Positions 17,281 to 27,504 of a DNA stretch of 64,000 nucleotides are shown here, piece after piece; the first letter of the stretch is position 1; each line of letters opens with the position of its first letter. The notes beneath the pieces were generated by a model. The model was not told where the DNA came from. It worked only from the letters and a program-made list of their open reading frames with translations, and did no database searches. A program made the translations under genes and the position numbers. This DNA is from Chitinophaga filiformis (lineage in GTDB: Bacteria; Bacteroidota; Bacteroidia; Chitinophagales; Chitinophagaceae): positions 395,148 through 459,147 of the forward strand of contig NZ_JAKIRP010000005.1 of assembly GCF_021646545.1 (NCBI RefSeq), written 5' to 3'.

Positions 17281-17498
17281 TGCTAGCCGGGTTGGGGGTG
17301 GACTATCTCTCGCCAGCATGTAACGAAGCATGAAGCAGCCCGACGCCGTATCCTACCCCTTATGTTGTCGGTCAGAAGACACCACAACGGCGGGGTCGGT
17401 TTGGGAGACTTGAAGAAGATAAACGAATTCCGTTTTCAGGGAATTTCCGTATTTTGATCTATATCCCTGTCGGATACCATGAACTCTAAAAACATTAT

Positions 17499-18986
17499 AT
17501 GCGATTTGATCAAATTTTTGAGTATCCCATCAAAGAATTCGTTAAACATCTCGAACAAGAAAATAACGAACGCATCGTTTTTTCCGGTAAGTATGGGAGT
17601 GGAAAAACCACTTTCATAAAAGACTTTTTTGAGGACAAAAATCAGCAACAAATATTGGAAGGGAAAAAATATCGACCATTTCACCTCTTTCCTGTTAGCT
17701 ATTCAATAGCTAGTAATGAAGATATCATACGTTATATAAAGTTCGATTTGATAATACAGTTTCTGATTCAGGGAATTACTCTGGAAGAAATTAAACTAGG
17801 AATAATAGATACGCTTCCACAATATGTAAAAAAGGATCTGCTTAAAATCGCGAAGACTATTATTTCTATGGTCCCTAAAATTGGAAAAGACGTTGTTGAA
17901 CATGCTGAAGAATTAAATGAGCTGGTAAAGCTGTTTTTTGAATATCATCAAGAGGCCAATAAGACGGATGGCGACAAAATGCTGCAGTACCTGAATAAGA
18001 TACGCTCCGGGCAGGGATCTATTTATGAGAATGATGTAATCACCCAAATTATTTCAAGGACAATGAAAAAGGCCAAAGGAGAGCCAATACTGATTATTGA
18101 TGATCTAGACAGGTTGGACCCCGAGCATACCTTCAGAATTTTAAATGTTTTTGCTGCACATTTTGATACCGAACTTTATTCTGGAGAGAAAAATAAATTT
18201 GGATTTGAAAAAATCATTCTGGTATGCGACTTTAAAAACATAAGGAGGATCTTTCATAATAAGTATGGTCGTGATGTTGATTTTGTGGGGTATGTTGACA
18301 AATTCTACAGTTCTGATGTATATCATTTCGATAATACCCGGGCAGTGTCTGGCATCGTTAGCCAGGTTTTAGCGTCATTAACATTTGAAGACGATGAAAT
18401 GCCGAATGCTCACTACCAAATGCTCTACTTAGGTAACGATTTTGTGCGCGATATTTTGCAGATGTTGCTTAAGGTGGATTTGCTAAGTTTACGCAGCCTA
18501 ATTAAGTTATACGGTAAGAGAATAACTTATCATAAAGATAAGATTATACTTCCTAGAGAAGGAGATAGATATGCAGCCACGCTGCCAATGACTTTACAGT
18601 TAAAGTTGTTGACCTACGTGTTGGCCGATGTGGAAAGCTATTATTCGGTTATGGACAGATGCTCCTTGGCTTTTAACGGAGAAGATCCAGAGCCCGCGTC
18701 ATATGATATTTATGCTGCTCATTTATTTCATATTCTAGCTGGAGATGATTATTTCTTTCGCAATATAACTGGATACCCCTACAAATTTGGGGAAGACGAG
18801 ATATATGTGGAATTCAAAAATGATTTCGGATCAGGTGTAGTCCAGTCGGTTAATTTGTCGAAGGTAAAGTACAATGATGCTGGCAAACCGGAGAAGGGTG
18901 ATTATTACCGGATAACCCCTGCTTTTTTTTGGAAAGTTATGAAAGCAGTAGTAGAAAAGCTTGAACGACTCGGGTACATTGCCTAA
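17499..18986 (+). CDS. KAP-like P-loop NTPase
   Basis: 495 residues. Walker A is GKYGSGKTT at residues 30-38, and Walker B is the hydrophobic strand PILIIDDLDRLDP near 196-208, with the DDLDR signature of KAP NTPases of the STAND/AAA-like group. Unlike classic KAP proteins I see no clear transmembrane insertion. The C-terminal half is a mixed alpha-beta region of unknown role. KAP ATPases are frequent in phage-defence loci, and the placement as first cargo gene beside the mobilization block supports such a role by inference. Base composition is clearly more AT-rich than the flanking chromosome. Confidence 0.8.
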   Translation: MRFDQIFEYPIKEFVKHLEQENNERIVFSGKYGSGKTTFIKDFFEDKNQQQILEGKKYRPFHLFPVSYSIASNEDIIRYIKFDLIIQFLIQGITLEEIKLGIIDTLPQYVKKDLLKIAKTIISMVPKIGKDVVEHAEELNELVKLFFEYHQEANKTDGDKMLQYLNKIRSGQGSIYENDVITQIISRTMKKAKGEPILIIDDLDRLDPEHTFRILNVFAAHFDTELYSGEKNKFGFEKIILVCDFKNIRRIFHNKYGRDVDFVGYVDKFYSSDVYHFDNTRAVSGIVSQVLASLTFEDDEMPNAHYQMLYLGNDFVRDILQMLLKVDLLSLRSLIKLYGKRITYHKDKIILPREGDRYAATLPMTLQLKLLTYVLADVESYYSVMDRCSLAFNGEDPEPASYDIYAAHLFHILAGDDYFFRNITGYPYKFGEDEIYVEFKNDFGSGVVQSVNLSKVKYNDAGKPEKGDYYRITPAFFWKVMKAVVEKLERLGYIA

Positions 18987-19464
18987 TATGTAATATCAAT
19001 ACCACTGAAGCAAGCCATTCTGAAAGGCTATATAAAACCACGTGGTATTGCTATAGATGACGGCAGTTAATCCGCAAGTTTGATGTTCTTATCTGACCTT
19101 GTCACATTTTTCGTTCATACGATCTAACACCTGCTACAGCTCATCTGGTGATATTCGCTCCCTTAATTTATCTCTTGCCATAACCATTTGTATTCGTATT
19201 TTCAGATCAAATATCTGTGAAAATAAAGAAAAATGGCCCACACTATTGTGCGGGCCATTCAGTAGTAACCATACAGGAGTATACGGTCAATTTCCGAACC
19301 GTTATTTTTAATGACATTTTCCGATCACCGGACTAGCACTGGTCTTATGTGATATACATAAGCGGTCAGACCAGGCAGAATGCCCGATCTTGACTAAGTA
19401 TTCATGTATATAAAACCGTGGAGAAACTGCACGCTTTTAGCAAGAGGTATTGCTGTCCAATAAC
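18987..19464. other. Non-coding gap with inverted repeats between convergent genes
   Basis: CAATACCAC near 18999 and GTGGTATTG near 19041 form a spaced dyad after the ATPase gene. A second hairpin pairs AATGGCCC (19232-19239) with GGGCCATT (19252-19259). A third, weaker dyad just left uses ATTTTCAGAT/ATCTGTGAAAAT. I see no gene. Confidence 0.5.
19232..19259 (-). terminator. Likely terminator of the RHS toxin-immunity operon
   Basis: The stem AATGGCCC/GGGCCATT, extended by ACAC/GTG around TATT, is followed on the minus strand by TTTTTCTTTATTTT. It lies about 205 bp downstream of the SUKH immunity gene. Confidence 0.65.
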
Positions 19465-20031
19465 CTATTCATTTGGAATTTCATATTTTTTTCTGATAGA
19501 GTTCCTTAAACCTCTGTCTTCTACCAATACACCGTCCACAAATGAGTAAGCACCTTTCTCATAACATTCCAGTACACACTGAAGAAGCGTCAGTAAAGAT
19601 TTATACTTTGGTATTAATTCATCCCCATATAACGCGTGAGACTGCGCAAAAATATAGCCATAAGAGGCATCGTTTTGGTCGCAGTTGATCAATAGAAAAT
19701 CTCCTCCCCCAGTTGTGAAAAGCGGGAAATGTTTTCGTCCCCAGTAACCTTCTTTGGAATTTAGATCGTATTCTTTTAAAGAAGATTCCAATGGTTCGAA
19801 AATCCCCCATGGAAAAAGCAGCAGGTCCCCTATGGTATCGTCACTTACGTCTACGCTTCCGTTCTTCCACTCATACAACTCAAATACTTCCGGAGGAAAC
19901 GAATAACTAAGGTGTGCTATTTTCTGCTGAATTTCTGCTCTTGAAATGCCTTTTTGAAGCCGGATACCAGCAATTGAATTCTGTGAAACAAGGTAATGTT
20001 CGATTTTCTTTAATATAGGAGTAAGCTGCAT
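19465..20031 (-). CDS. SUKH (SMI1/KNR4) family immunity protein
   Basis: 188 residues. SUKH superfamily pattern: an N-terminal helix, YSFPPEVFELYEWKNG (the typical 'P..L..FY...NG' motif), GDLLLFPWGIFEPLESSL and HFPLFTTGGGDFLLINC. It begins 11 bp downstream of the RHS toxin stop on the same strand. SUKH proteins are classic immunity partners of polymorphic nuclease toxins, so it should neutralise the NucA/NucB-type toxin tip in the cytoplasm of the producer. This pairing is inferred from order and family. Confidence 0.85.
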   Translation of the reverse strand: MQLTPILKKIEHYLVSQNSIAGIRLQKGISRAEIQQKIAHLSYSFPPEVFELYEWKNGSVDVSDDTIGDLLLFPWGIFEPLESSLKEYDLNSKEGYWGRKHFPLFTTGGGDFLLINCDQNDASYGYIFAQSHALYGDELIPKYKSLLTLLQCVLECYEKGAYSFVDGVLVEDRGLRNSIRKKYEIPNE

Positions 20032-20042
20032 ATTAAATTAAT

Positions 20043-23000
20043 TTATAAAATTACCGGATTTGGGAAAGGACTCGGTGTAGGTCCAAATATAGGTGGAATT
20101 AATGGAGGCAAAAAGCGTTGTAAGAGACCCTCAACTGCCTTCAGTACCGGAAACGCATCGCTGTCTGGTATTGGCTGCGGTACAGGTTGGGAGTTATCTG
20201 GCATTGGGATCACCAGGATTTTATCATCTGTTCGTAATTCGCTCCATCTAACCAAACTCCCCAACTGACCACCTTGGATGTTTTGTTCTTTCTTTGGTAC
20301 TGCCATTACTTCAGATCCCTTTCCGCCTTCCTTCGTCATCGCAAAGGGATATTCATCCCATGATAGCCCACTCCCTGCCTTTCCACGTCCTCGTAGTGCA
20401 TCACTTCTTCTATCATCAGCCGCGTCTTTATCTGAATCGTAGGTAAGCAACATCGAATGCCCCTTTCTTAAAGCATTCATCGTATTTTGGTAAATGTTCT
20501 TGGTCATAGATTCGTAAACAAAGTGGAATACCAGTTTTGTACCCGCCGCTCTGGCTTTTTGGATATCTTTGTAAAAGTTTACTGCATCCACTCCGGTGTA
20601 TTTTACACCTCCTGCGATCGGCTTTGCATCTTTACCATCAGGGTCTATAAAATTAACAGGGTTGTCAAACGCAAAATTAAACTGCGATATCCAGCCGTAC
20701 TTTGCACCATGAGGATCAGGAGCGTGGAACCTGCCTATTTGCGGATCATATAACCTGGCGCCGAAATCATATAGATTAGAACTCCATCCATCACCAAATT
20801 CACTGGTTTCAAACTTTTTGCCATTGAATAAGTAGTTATTGTTGATATAGCTCTTTTTCAGGGCTTTGGCGCTGATGCCTGCCATTTCAAGGCCAAATGG
20901 ATAGTAATGGTGTTCTTCTAGCAGCGGCCCGGCATTATGTGTGATGATCAGATTATCAAAATAAACGTCTACTGCGCTTTCATTACTCTCATACACATAA
21001 AGGAAACCAGTTTTCTTTACGGCCATTTTATTCACCACCAGGCTGATCAACTGGCCCGTACTTCCTTGCACCTGCCGCACCCCCGAATTCTCGGCAACCA
21101 TATTGAACTGATCATCAAACATCACAAAGTTCAGGTAGGCTTTAGGCTGTGTCGCTTGGTTTTGGTTCGGATCAAGGTTTTTTACGCTGGAGTACAGACT
21201 GCCGTCAAACACTGACAGCGGACTGTTAATTCCCGTAGCCTCGTGTATGCCTTCTACTAAGCTCACATTGCTCATCGCAGAGAGAAAGGAACTGACAATA
21301 GCCTGGGCTGTATTCACTGAACTGGTTGCTGAAGTACTCTGGTAGTATGCTTTTGAGGAAATGGTGATTGAATCCCCCGCCATCACCCGCAGTACTAATG
21401 AAGGCCCTATCTTTTGTCCGGTAGAGCCGTTCGTCTTAGCTACAAAATCATTTGGATTGGTGGTGTTATCAGTAGGATATGACAGAGGTTTGGCGCTTCT
21501 GGTAGCATCTATATTTGCAAATAAGGCATTCTCTGTACCGCTTGCGGCTGTCTCCATCGTGGCAGCATATAAGGCAGTATCAGACCTGGTTCCTAATACC
21601 ATTTCCACGTCGCCCTTCTGGTTTTTAATGAAATAATCAAAGGCGAACTGCACTGGCTGATTATTCTTGTAAATTGCCCTGATGCGCCCCCTCTCATGGG
21701 ATATGCTTTGCAGGGTGTCGTTGCCCGGACCGTCTTCAGGTTTGCCGTTGAGGTATATAAATCCATTGGCATATTGCGTGATCACAGTACGGAAGGTGTT
21801 GCTGGTATCAGTTACCACTTTTGCCAGTTGGTTGCCATCTCCACCCCGTACCAGGTATACATCGCCACGGCCTTTCACTTTGTAATAGACCGGCAGATTG
21901 TTGTGGTCATAAATGATGGTGTCAATGTCCTTGTTTTTGTCCTTAGCAATATTGCCGTTCCCGTCGTACCAGTAGTCCTGGAAAAGGGTGTTCCAAATCT
22001 CTTTAAAGTCGCCCAGTTTGGAATTTGGATCATTAACTTTATCCGTAACATTGTACAGGCTATTGCTGTATGCAAAGTATCCATATTCCAAACTATCTAT
22101 CGTCTTTTTCACCATACCGTCCATGCCTCGCTGCCGCATGGACTGAATGTTGCCGTTAGGATCGTAAGAGAGACCATTTACAGAAAAATCCATGACGTTC
22201 TGCGCCCAGTTGGTACTACCTAAATTCTGCTGGCTGAAATAAGAAGCGGTAAGTCTGCCTGCCGGATCGTAACTGTAGCCATTGGCTCGGGCAAGACCAT
22301 CTCCACGTCCTTTAAACTTCATCCCGGATACGTTGCCGTTATATTCACTGCTGTCAAATCCTAGATCATAGCAAAGCTCCATACCAAACCAGTTGGAGGT
22401 ACTGCCAACCGTATTAACGTAACCTTTGTTTATGGCACGCAGCCATTTGCGGATGTTATAATCGTATGATAAGGTTTCCAACTGCGTTGAGGCTCCGGGA
22501 TTCAGCCTTTCAGTGAGTAGCTGGCCGGTTTCATTGTAGCTCATCACGCTAAGGGCTCGTTTGAGGGTCGTGTTATCATTGAGCGTTACAATGAGCGAAT
22601 CTAAACGACCTCCATCATCATAATGGTACAGGGTATGTACCGTAGTTTGTGGCGTGATGGTTGACTGCGGATTGGTGTGTTTGAGGTAGGTAGTTAATAT
22701 TTTGCCTGAGAAATCATATACCTTGTTCATGATGTCTTTTCCACCGCCGTAGTTGTCCTCTATTTTCTGGATCTCGCGTTGTCGGTCATTGTAGTATATA
22801 GTTGTAGTCAGCCATCTGTCTTTACTGTCGTCCCATACTCGCCTGCCGGTCACCAGTCCTTTTGTTTTAGTGCTGGCTGCACCAGGCATGCCTTCAGAAT
22901 AGGGATTGCTGCCTACCCTCGTATTGCTCAGGTCTGCTATTGCATAAGCCGTTACACCCGGAAAGTTGTAATTGTCATAGTAAATGTAATGCTGAGGCAC

Positions 23001-24221
23001 CATTACCGAAGGTGTGAGAAAGGGAACGCTTACGGCGGGATTGGCAACCGTAGATGTATCCATCAATGCCTGCAGGTATTCACGGCTGGAACCCGTATAG
23101 AATAAACTTTCTCCGGTTACCCGGTTCAGTGAATCATAGAGAATGGCTTTAGCCATGCCCATAGCAGCCAGATTACCGGTTCTTGCAATCACTAGTCTGT
23201 CCCGCTTGTCATATACCATTTCAACTGAATCTGCACCCGGAGCCTTCTCTACGATTACGCGTTCTCGGTGGTCATAACGGTACATATAGGCCAGTTCTCC
23301 AATGATATAGGGAGTAACTACCCAGTGCGACTTAATGATGTCAATAAGCTTCGGACTAAGAATAAAAGCCAGCTTGCCATTGTCGTTAAAAATCTGGTAG
23401 GTACAGTTCCATCCCACATGGCCGGTACCCGGAGTGTAGCTGTTTTGTACCTTCTTAAGTACCAATCTACCAACCTTATCTTTAAATTCAATGATCTTCA
23501 TTCCGTCCTCTTTGATAACGGTTTCCTTGAACAGTGTGCCCGCCGGATAGAACCCGCCGGAAGTTGGAGTGCCGGTAATGCCAGAAACAAGGTATTGCCG
23601 TACAGAATCTGCCACGGTGTTAAACTGGTAGCGTGTTTCCATCGGTCTGTTACCACCCTCCAATGCCCAATTGTTGCCTTGCGCATAAACTTTTACAGGT
23701 CGGTCGTCTGGAGCGTTTTCATAACTTATTCGCCCATAAAAAATAGCTTCTCCGGCAGCCGAAGGATTGAGTATAGTGTCTTTGTAGAATGCACTTTGCT
23801 GGTTGAATGGATCTGTTTTGAACTTACCATCGCTGGTATTGCCTGTCTTGGGTACATAAGGCAGATATTTATAAATTTCCCTGTCGTACTGGTCATAAAT
23901 ATAGGGACTTACTAAATCCTTTCCGGAGGGCGTCACAGCCTTCTCTACGTGTTGGATCAGCCGCCCGAGGCCGTCATGGTATTCAGTGGTCTGCCTCACT
24001 TCTCCGCTGGTCCGGCTTGAAGACTTCAGGTAAGCAGTATCATTGCTGGGTAGATTAGGCTCCCAGGCACGGATATAATTTATCCATGTGTTTGTATAGG
24101 CGGCCGGAATTGCCGTAGGTGTTGCTGCTGGCCTGAATTTTAGTTTTGGGGTGTTTTGTGCATGAACAACAAGTGCAGCCGAGATAAATAACAGCACTTG
24201 AAAAAAGATTTTCTTTATCAT
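20043..24221 (-). CDS. RHS-repeat polymorphic toxin with DUF6443 and C-terminal NucA/NucB DNase
   Basis: About 1,392 residues from the ATG at 24221, which gives a clean signal peptide (MIKKIFFQVLLFISAALVVHAQ); a start at 24260 would overlap the previous gene. In order: signal peptide; DUF6443 (about 30-180; GLGRLIQHVEKAVTPSGKD, YDQYDREIYKYLPYVP); a long YD/RHS repeat shell; and the RHS core signature LYDFGARLYDPQIGRFHAPD followed by NPVNFIDPDGKDAKP. The variable C-terminus contains a NucA/NucB nuclease pattern: MLLTYDSDKDAADDRRSDAL, SWDEYPFAMTKEGGKGSEV, then QNIQGGQLGSLVRW. A Pro-rich tail ends it. The toxin should cut DNA after delivery. The SUKH gene directly downstream is its likely antidote. 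Confidence 0.9.
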   Translation of the reverse strand: MIKKIFFQVLLFISAALVVHAQNTPKLKFRPAATPTAIPAAYTNTWINYIRAWEPNLPSNDTAYLKSSSRTSGEVRQTTEYHDGLGRLIQHVEKAVTPSGKDLVSPYIYDQYDREIYKYLPYVPKTGNTSDGKFKTDPFNQQSAFYKDTILNPSAAGEAIFYGRISYENAPDDRPVKVYAQGNNWALEGGNRPMETRYQFNTVADSVRQYLVSGITGTPTSGGFYPAGTLFKETVIKEDGMKIIEFKDKVGRLVLKKVQNSYTPGTGHVGWNCTYQIFNDNGKLAFILSPKLIDIIKSHWVVTPYIIGELAYMYRYDHRERVIVEKAPGADSVEMVYDKRDRLVIARTGNLAAMGMAKAILYDSLNRVTGESLFYTGSSREYLQALMDTSTVANPAVSVPFLTPSVMVPQHYIYYDNYNFPGVTAYAIADLSNTRVGSNPYSEGMPGAASTKTKGLVTGRRVWDDSKDRWLTTTIYYNDRQREIQKIEDNYGGGKDIMNKVYDFSGKILTTYLKHTNPQSTITPQTTVHTLYHYDDGGRLDSLIVTLNDNTTLKRALSVMSYNETGQLLTERLNPGASTQLETLSYDYNIRKWLRAINKGYVNTVGSTSNWFGMELCYDLGFDSSEYNGNVSGMKFKGRGDGLARANGYSYDPAGRLTASYFSQQNLGSTNWAQNVMDFSVNGLSYDPNGNIQSMRQRGMDGMVKKTIDSLEYGYFAYSNSLYNVTDKVNDPNSKLGDFKEIWNTLFQDYWYDGNGNIAKDKNKDIDTIIYDHNNLPVYYKVKGRGDVYLVRGGDGNQLAKVVTDTSNTFRTVITQYANGFIYLNGKPEDGPGNDTLQSISHERGRIRAIYKNNQPVQFAFDYFIKNQKGDVEMVLGTRSDTALYAATMETAASGTENALFANIDATRSAKPLSYPTDNTTNPNDFVAKTNGSTGQKIGPSLVLRVMAGDSITISSKAYYQSTSATSSVNTAQAIVSSFLSAMSNVSLVEGIHEATGINSPLSVFDGSLYSSVKNLDPNQNQATQPKAYLNFVMFDDQFNMVAENSGVRQVQGSTGQLISLVVNKMAVKKTGFLYVYESNESAVDVYFDNLIITHNAGPLLEEHHYYPFGLEMAGISAKALKKSYINNNYLFNGKKFETSEFGDGWSSNLYDFGARLYDPQIGRFHAPDPHGAKYGWISQFNFAFDNPVNFIDPDGKDAKPIAGGVKYTGVDAVNFYKDIQKARAAGTKLVFHFVYESMTKNIYQNTMNALRKGHSMLLTYDSDKDAADDRRSDALRGRGKAGSGLSWDEYPFAMTKEGGKGSEVMAVPKKEQNIQGGQLGSLVRWSELRTDDKILVIPMPDNSQPVPQPIPDSDAFPVLKAVEGLLQRFLPPLIPPIFGPTPSPFPNPVIL

Positions 24222-24240
24222 TTGAAAAAACGATTTGGAG

Positions 24241-27200
24241 TTATTGATTGATAGTTGCACCTATTTTGTGGTCATACAGCTTAATGATCATTCCATTGTG
24301 ATCGCGTACACTGGTCAGCCTTCCCAGACCATCAAAAGTGTAGTGGGTAGTTACCCCCGCCGTGTTGGTTTCACTGGTGATCTTGCCATAGGGTGAATAG
24401 GTATTCGTAACAACCTGGGCTGATTTACCAGCCAGGGCATTGCGTATTTTGTTGATCTCTGCACGTATTGTCTGGTCATCGGCAGGTGCATCCAGATTCG
24501 CAGGTATAACCAAACCAATGACATCTGAATAGGCAGCCCCGATAATGGTAGCTACCGGATACTGACCATTGTAGCCCCACAGATATACTTCACGCAAGTC
24601 GTTAGATTTACCTTGTTCTGTAAGGTTTCCTCTGCTGTCGTATGCGGCAAAGGTTAGCCTGTTTTCTAAAGGCTGGTCTGCCTTGATGATTTCTTTGCTT
24701 AATGGAGCGATCATACCACTATAGAAACCGAAATTGTTTTTCTCTTTGTAGATCTGTATCCCCCCTCTGGTCGTGCGGGATTCGATAATTTCTGCAATCA
24801 TGTTTCTGGCTACCATAGAATCATACACTGCCGTTCCGCTAAAGTCAGCCGGATAACTGTAAGTAGTGGATACAACAATATTATCACTCCCGGTAACATC
24901 TTGTTGGGTAATTTGCGCAGAAACGGAGTCGTAAGTGTAGGAGGTTTTAATACCAAGCCCGGTGCCGTTTGTCACATCGTAAATGCTATCAGTTTTTGAT
25001 TTTAAGGTGGGCCAAAATTGGTAGGTTTGATACATCCCAATATTGAAGCTCCAATCGGGTCCGGAGGGGCATCCGCCCGATGAAAATGTATTGGACACAC
25101 GCTGTACGCCACATTTGGCTCCCCATACCCAGCGCAGGTTTGGCGATCCTCCCGTATGGTTGTAGTTCCATTCGTTAATGCTGCTCTTCAGCAGCCTGCC
25201 ATTGTTATCATACACTCGCTTTGCAATGGGCAAACCTCGAAGCTCGGCGTAACTGGTACGTGGAATGTAAGGGTATCCGCTTCCACCTAAATCCATAAAG
25301 CCAGGTAAGGTGTAAGTAAATTCTTCCGATCCGTTTTCTGCATTTTCTCCATATAGTGCAATAACTCTGGAATAGCCAATGGGGCTTCCCTGGGTTCGTC
25401 CCAGTGTTACCAAACTATTACCATAACGAGTGAACATCATCCAGTCGCCACCTTTGTTTGCAGGTATGCCGGTACAGTAATAAGGCACGTATGTATATCC
25501 GGAATAGATGGCTTTATCGAGCAGATATCCTGAGGATATGCTATCGTTTAACTGGTATTTAAAACGTACTACCTGGTCATTTGCATGATTGAACCCATCA
25601 TAGGTGGTGATCCGCTTTAACCTGTTCCCCCCTGCCATTTGAGAAAACACCGATGGCGCAAAGAAGTAATCCCAAACTCTGTAGTTAAGTGTAATAAAAC
25701 ATTTTTCATTAAGGCCAGTACGCTCAGCAACAAGGTAGTAGGTAGCGCCTTTGGTCAAATATATGTTGTCTGTTCTGGTTGTTCCGTTAGAATTGCCTGA
25801 AGCCCAAAGCAGGTTAAAACTGGCGTCATAGATCTCCACAGTAGCTTGTGGGTCTGTCGGAATAACACCAGTCAGCATATACGTAACGGATAGTTGACCT
25901 GAAATATTCGGAACAAATACCATGGTAGTGTCCCTATAAACTAAGGGATGTGGTCCATCCATAGTGGTGGCATTGGCTGTTGCACCTATCACCGTAGAAT
26001 CAGTGTGTTGTAGTTTGTATATACTTGAATTTCTGTAAAAAGAGTAGTTATGCGGCTCGTATTCGAAGGTACGCACACCTCCGGTTGGGTAAGTAATGGT
26101 ACTTAACAGCCCTAACTGCATAGAGGCGGAATCAGGCTCACGGTTTGCGCCTGGGTAATCAATGTAACCATCTGTTAAAGCAGGGATCAAACTGTTATTA
26201 AAGACCCCATTGTTATATCCCCAGTGGTCCTGGCTATAGGAATCCTTTGCGGGCAAACCATCGGGGTTGATATAGGTAAAACCGGTACTGATAGAATCTG
26301 TTCCGCCTAGTTCAACATATTTACTCAGGAATAACCGCTTTTTCTGAAAATCAGACGATGCTGCACTGGAATAGAACTGATTAAACTTAACCTTTTTGAT
26401 CAGTGTATAGTTCAAACCCTTAGCGCTGTAGAAACTGATCTCTGTTAGCCTCGCTTTATTGCCGGTATTGATATCAGCGCGATCATTCAAACTGGTAAAC
26501 TCCACCTTGCCGCTTCTATAAACTATGGAAGTTAGTTTGAAGGAGTTTGTGGTTTGATGACTGTAGGTTTTAGTGGTATTGTCAGAAGGAGGAAGCTGAT
26601 TAAGGCAACCCGCCGGCTGCCCCGGCACAGCGGAATACTTGGTTTCACTGGGCAAATCGTCCTCGTTATTGAAAGAGTTGGCGGTATAGTTAAACCGGAT
26701 AGTATCTTTCCTGTTCGGAGAAATGATCTTGGTCAGAAACCAGGCTGACTTGCAGGTAAAGTTGCTTCCGTTATCGCCAGGAACGGTTTCTACATCGTAG
26801 GTCGAGCTTTCAATGTCTCCAAATTCATACCGGGTCCCATTTTCTGTGGTGATGGTAAAACCATTTGTCAGGCTTCCTGATAGTTTCCAGGGTTTATAAG
26901 GAGTAAAATACACCTGGCCTGTTCTATCAAATATCATCCTAGCAGATTGACCTCCGAACTGAACGTAGTAAATATCTGGCAGTAGGTCTAACCTGTTTTC
27001 TCCTATATCCTTTTTTTCACACGTAGTGAGACCATTGAGCCAAAATGTGGGGTTGGGGGTTGACCATAGCGGCAGTCCCAACGTGCCCGCAGCATCGTCG
27101 TAGCCCGTGGTGGTCTGCTCATCAGGCCTCCCAATGGCAGTACGGGCAATTACGCCACCTACTGTAACGTCCCAGCCGGTGCCTGCCCATGATCCTTGAT

Positions 27201-27462
27201 CTTGTACCTGTATCCCTCCGGCCCCTGAATAATCCAGGCTAATAGTATGTGAAAGGGTTCCTGATTTGATCTCATATAATAGAAAGTTGATTTGAGCCCT
27301 TCCGGTATGGTAAGATATAGGAATATCCGCAACACGAGCCATTTGTGTAGCCTGTTTACTGGGCTCATAAATTTGTGCAGGTGAGGTGAGATCAAAGGTT
27401 GTACTTTGAGCCCAAAGGGCATGAGAAAATAGGAGCATGAAGAAGGTGACCCAGATCTTCAT
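24241..27462 (-). CDS. Secreted RHS/YD-repeat protein, upstream partner of the toxin
   Basis: About 1,073 residues from the ATG at 27462, with a signal peptide (MKIWVTFFMLLFSHALWAQ). A beta-rich N-terminal region carries ADIPISYHTG and HTISLDYSGAGGIQV, followed by GSWAGTGWDVTVGGVIARTA, a pattern shared with SpvB/TcdB-like RHS shells. The C-terminus has YD repeats (RGNLTEQGKSNDLREVYLWG, TTHYTFDGLGRLTSVRD). There is no toxin tip. It ends 19 bp before the start codon chosen for the toxin gene. Two-gene RHS layouts of this type are typical of Bacteroidota, where the first protein probably helps build or anchor the shell. Confidence 0.88.
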   Translation of the reverse strand: MKIWVTFFMLLFSHALWAQSTTFDLTSPAQIYEPSKQATQMARVADIPISYHTGRAQINFLLYEIKSGTLSHTISLDYSGAGGIQVQDQGSWAGTGWDVTVGGVIARTAIGRPDEQTTTGYDDAAGTLGLPLWSTPNPTFWLNGLTTCEKKDIGENRLDLLPDIYYVQFGGQSARMIFDRTGQVYFTPYKPWKLSGSLTNGFTITTENGTRYEFGDIESSTYDVETVPGDNGSNFTCKSAWFLTKIISPNRKDTIRFNYTANSFNNEDDLPSETKYSAVPGQPAGCLNQLPPSDNTTKTYSHQTTNSFKLTSIVYRSGKVEFTSLNDRADINTGNKARLTEISFYSAKGLNYTLIKKVKFNQFYSSAASSDFQKKRLFLSKYVELGGTDSISTGFTYINPDGLPAKDSYSQDHWGYNNGVFNNSLIPALTDGYIDYPGANREPDSASMQLGLLSTITYPTGGVRTFEYEPHNYSFYRNSSIYKLQHTDSTVIGATANATTMDGPHPLVYRDTTMVFVPNISGQLSVTYMLTGVIPTDPQATVEIYDASFNLLWASGNSNGTTRTDNIYLTKGATYYLVAERTGLNEKCFITLNYRVWDYFFAPSVFSQMAGGNRLKRITTYDGFNHANDQVVRFKYQLNDSISSGYLLDKAIYSGYTYVPYYCTGIPANKGGDWMMFTRYGNSLVTLGRTQGSPIGYSRVIALYGENAENGSEEFTYTLPGFMDLGGSGYPYIPRTSYAELRGLPIAKRVYDNNGRLLKSSINEWNYNHTGGSPNLRWVWGAKCGVQRVSNTFSSGGCPSGPDWSFNIGMYQTYQFWPTLKSKTDSIYDVTNGTGLGIKTSYTYDSVSAQITQQDVTGSDNIVVSTTYSYPADFSGTAVYDSMVARNMIAEIIESRTTRGGIQIYKEKNNFGFYSGMIAPLSKEIIKADQPLENRLTFAAYDSRGNLTEQGKSNDLREVYLWGYNGQYPVATIIGAAYSDVIGLVIPANLDAPADDQTIRAEINKIRNALAGKSAQVVTNTYSPYGKITSETNTAGVTTHYTFDGLGRLTSVRDHNGMIIKLYDHKIGATINQ

Positions 27463-27504
27463 GCTGCGGGTAAATAGCAGCATCATTATTAATTACTTTA
27501 GGTA

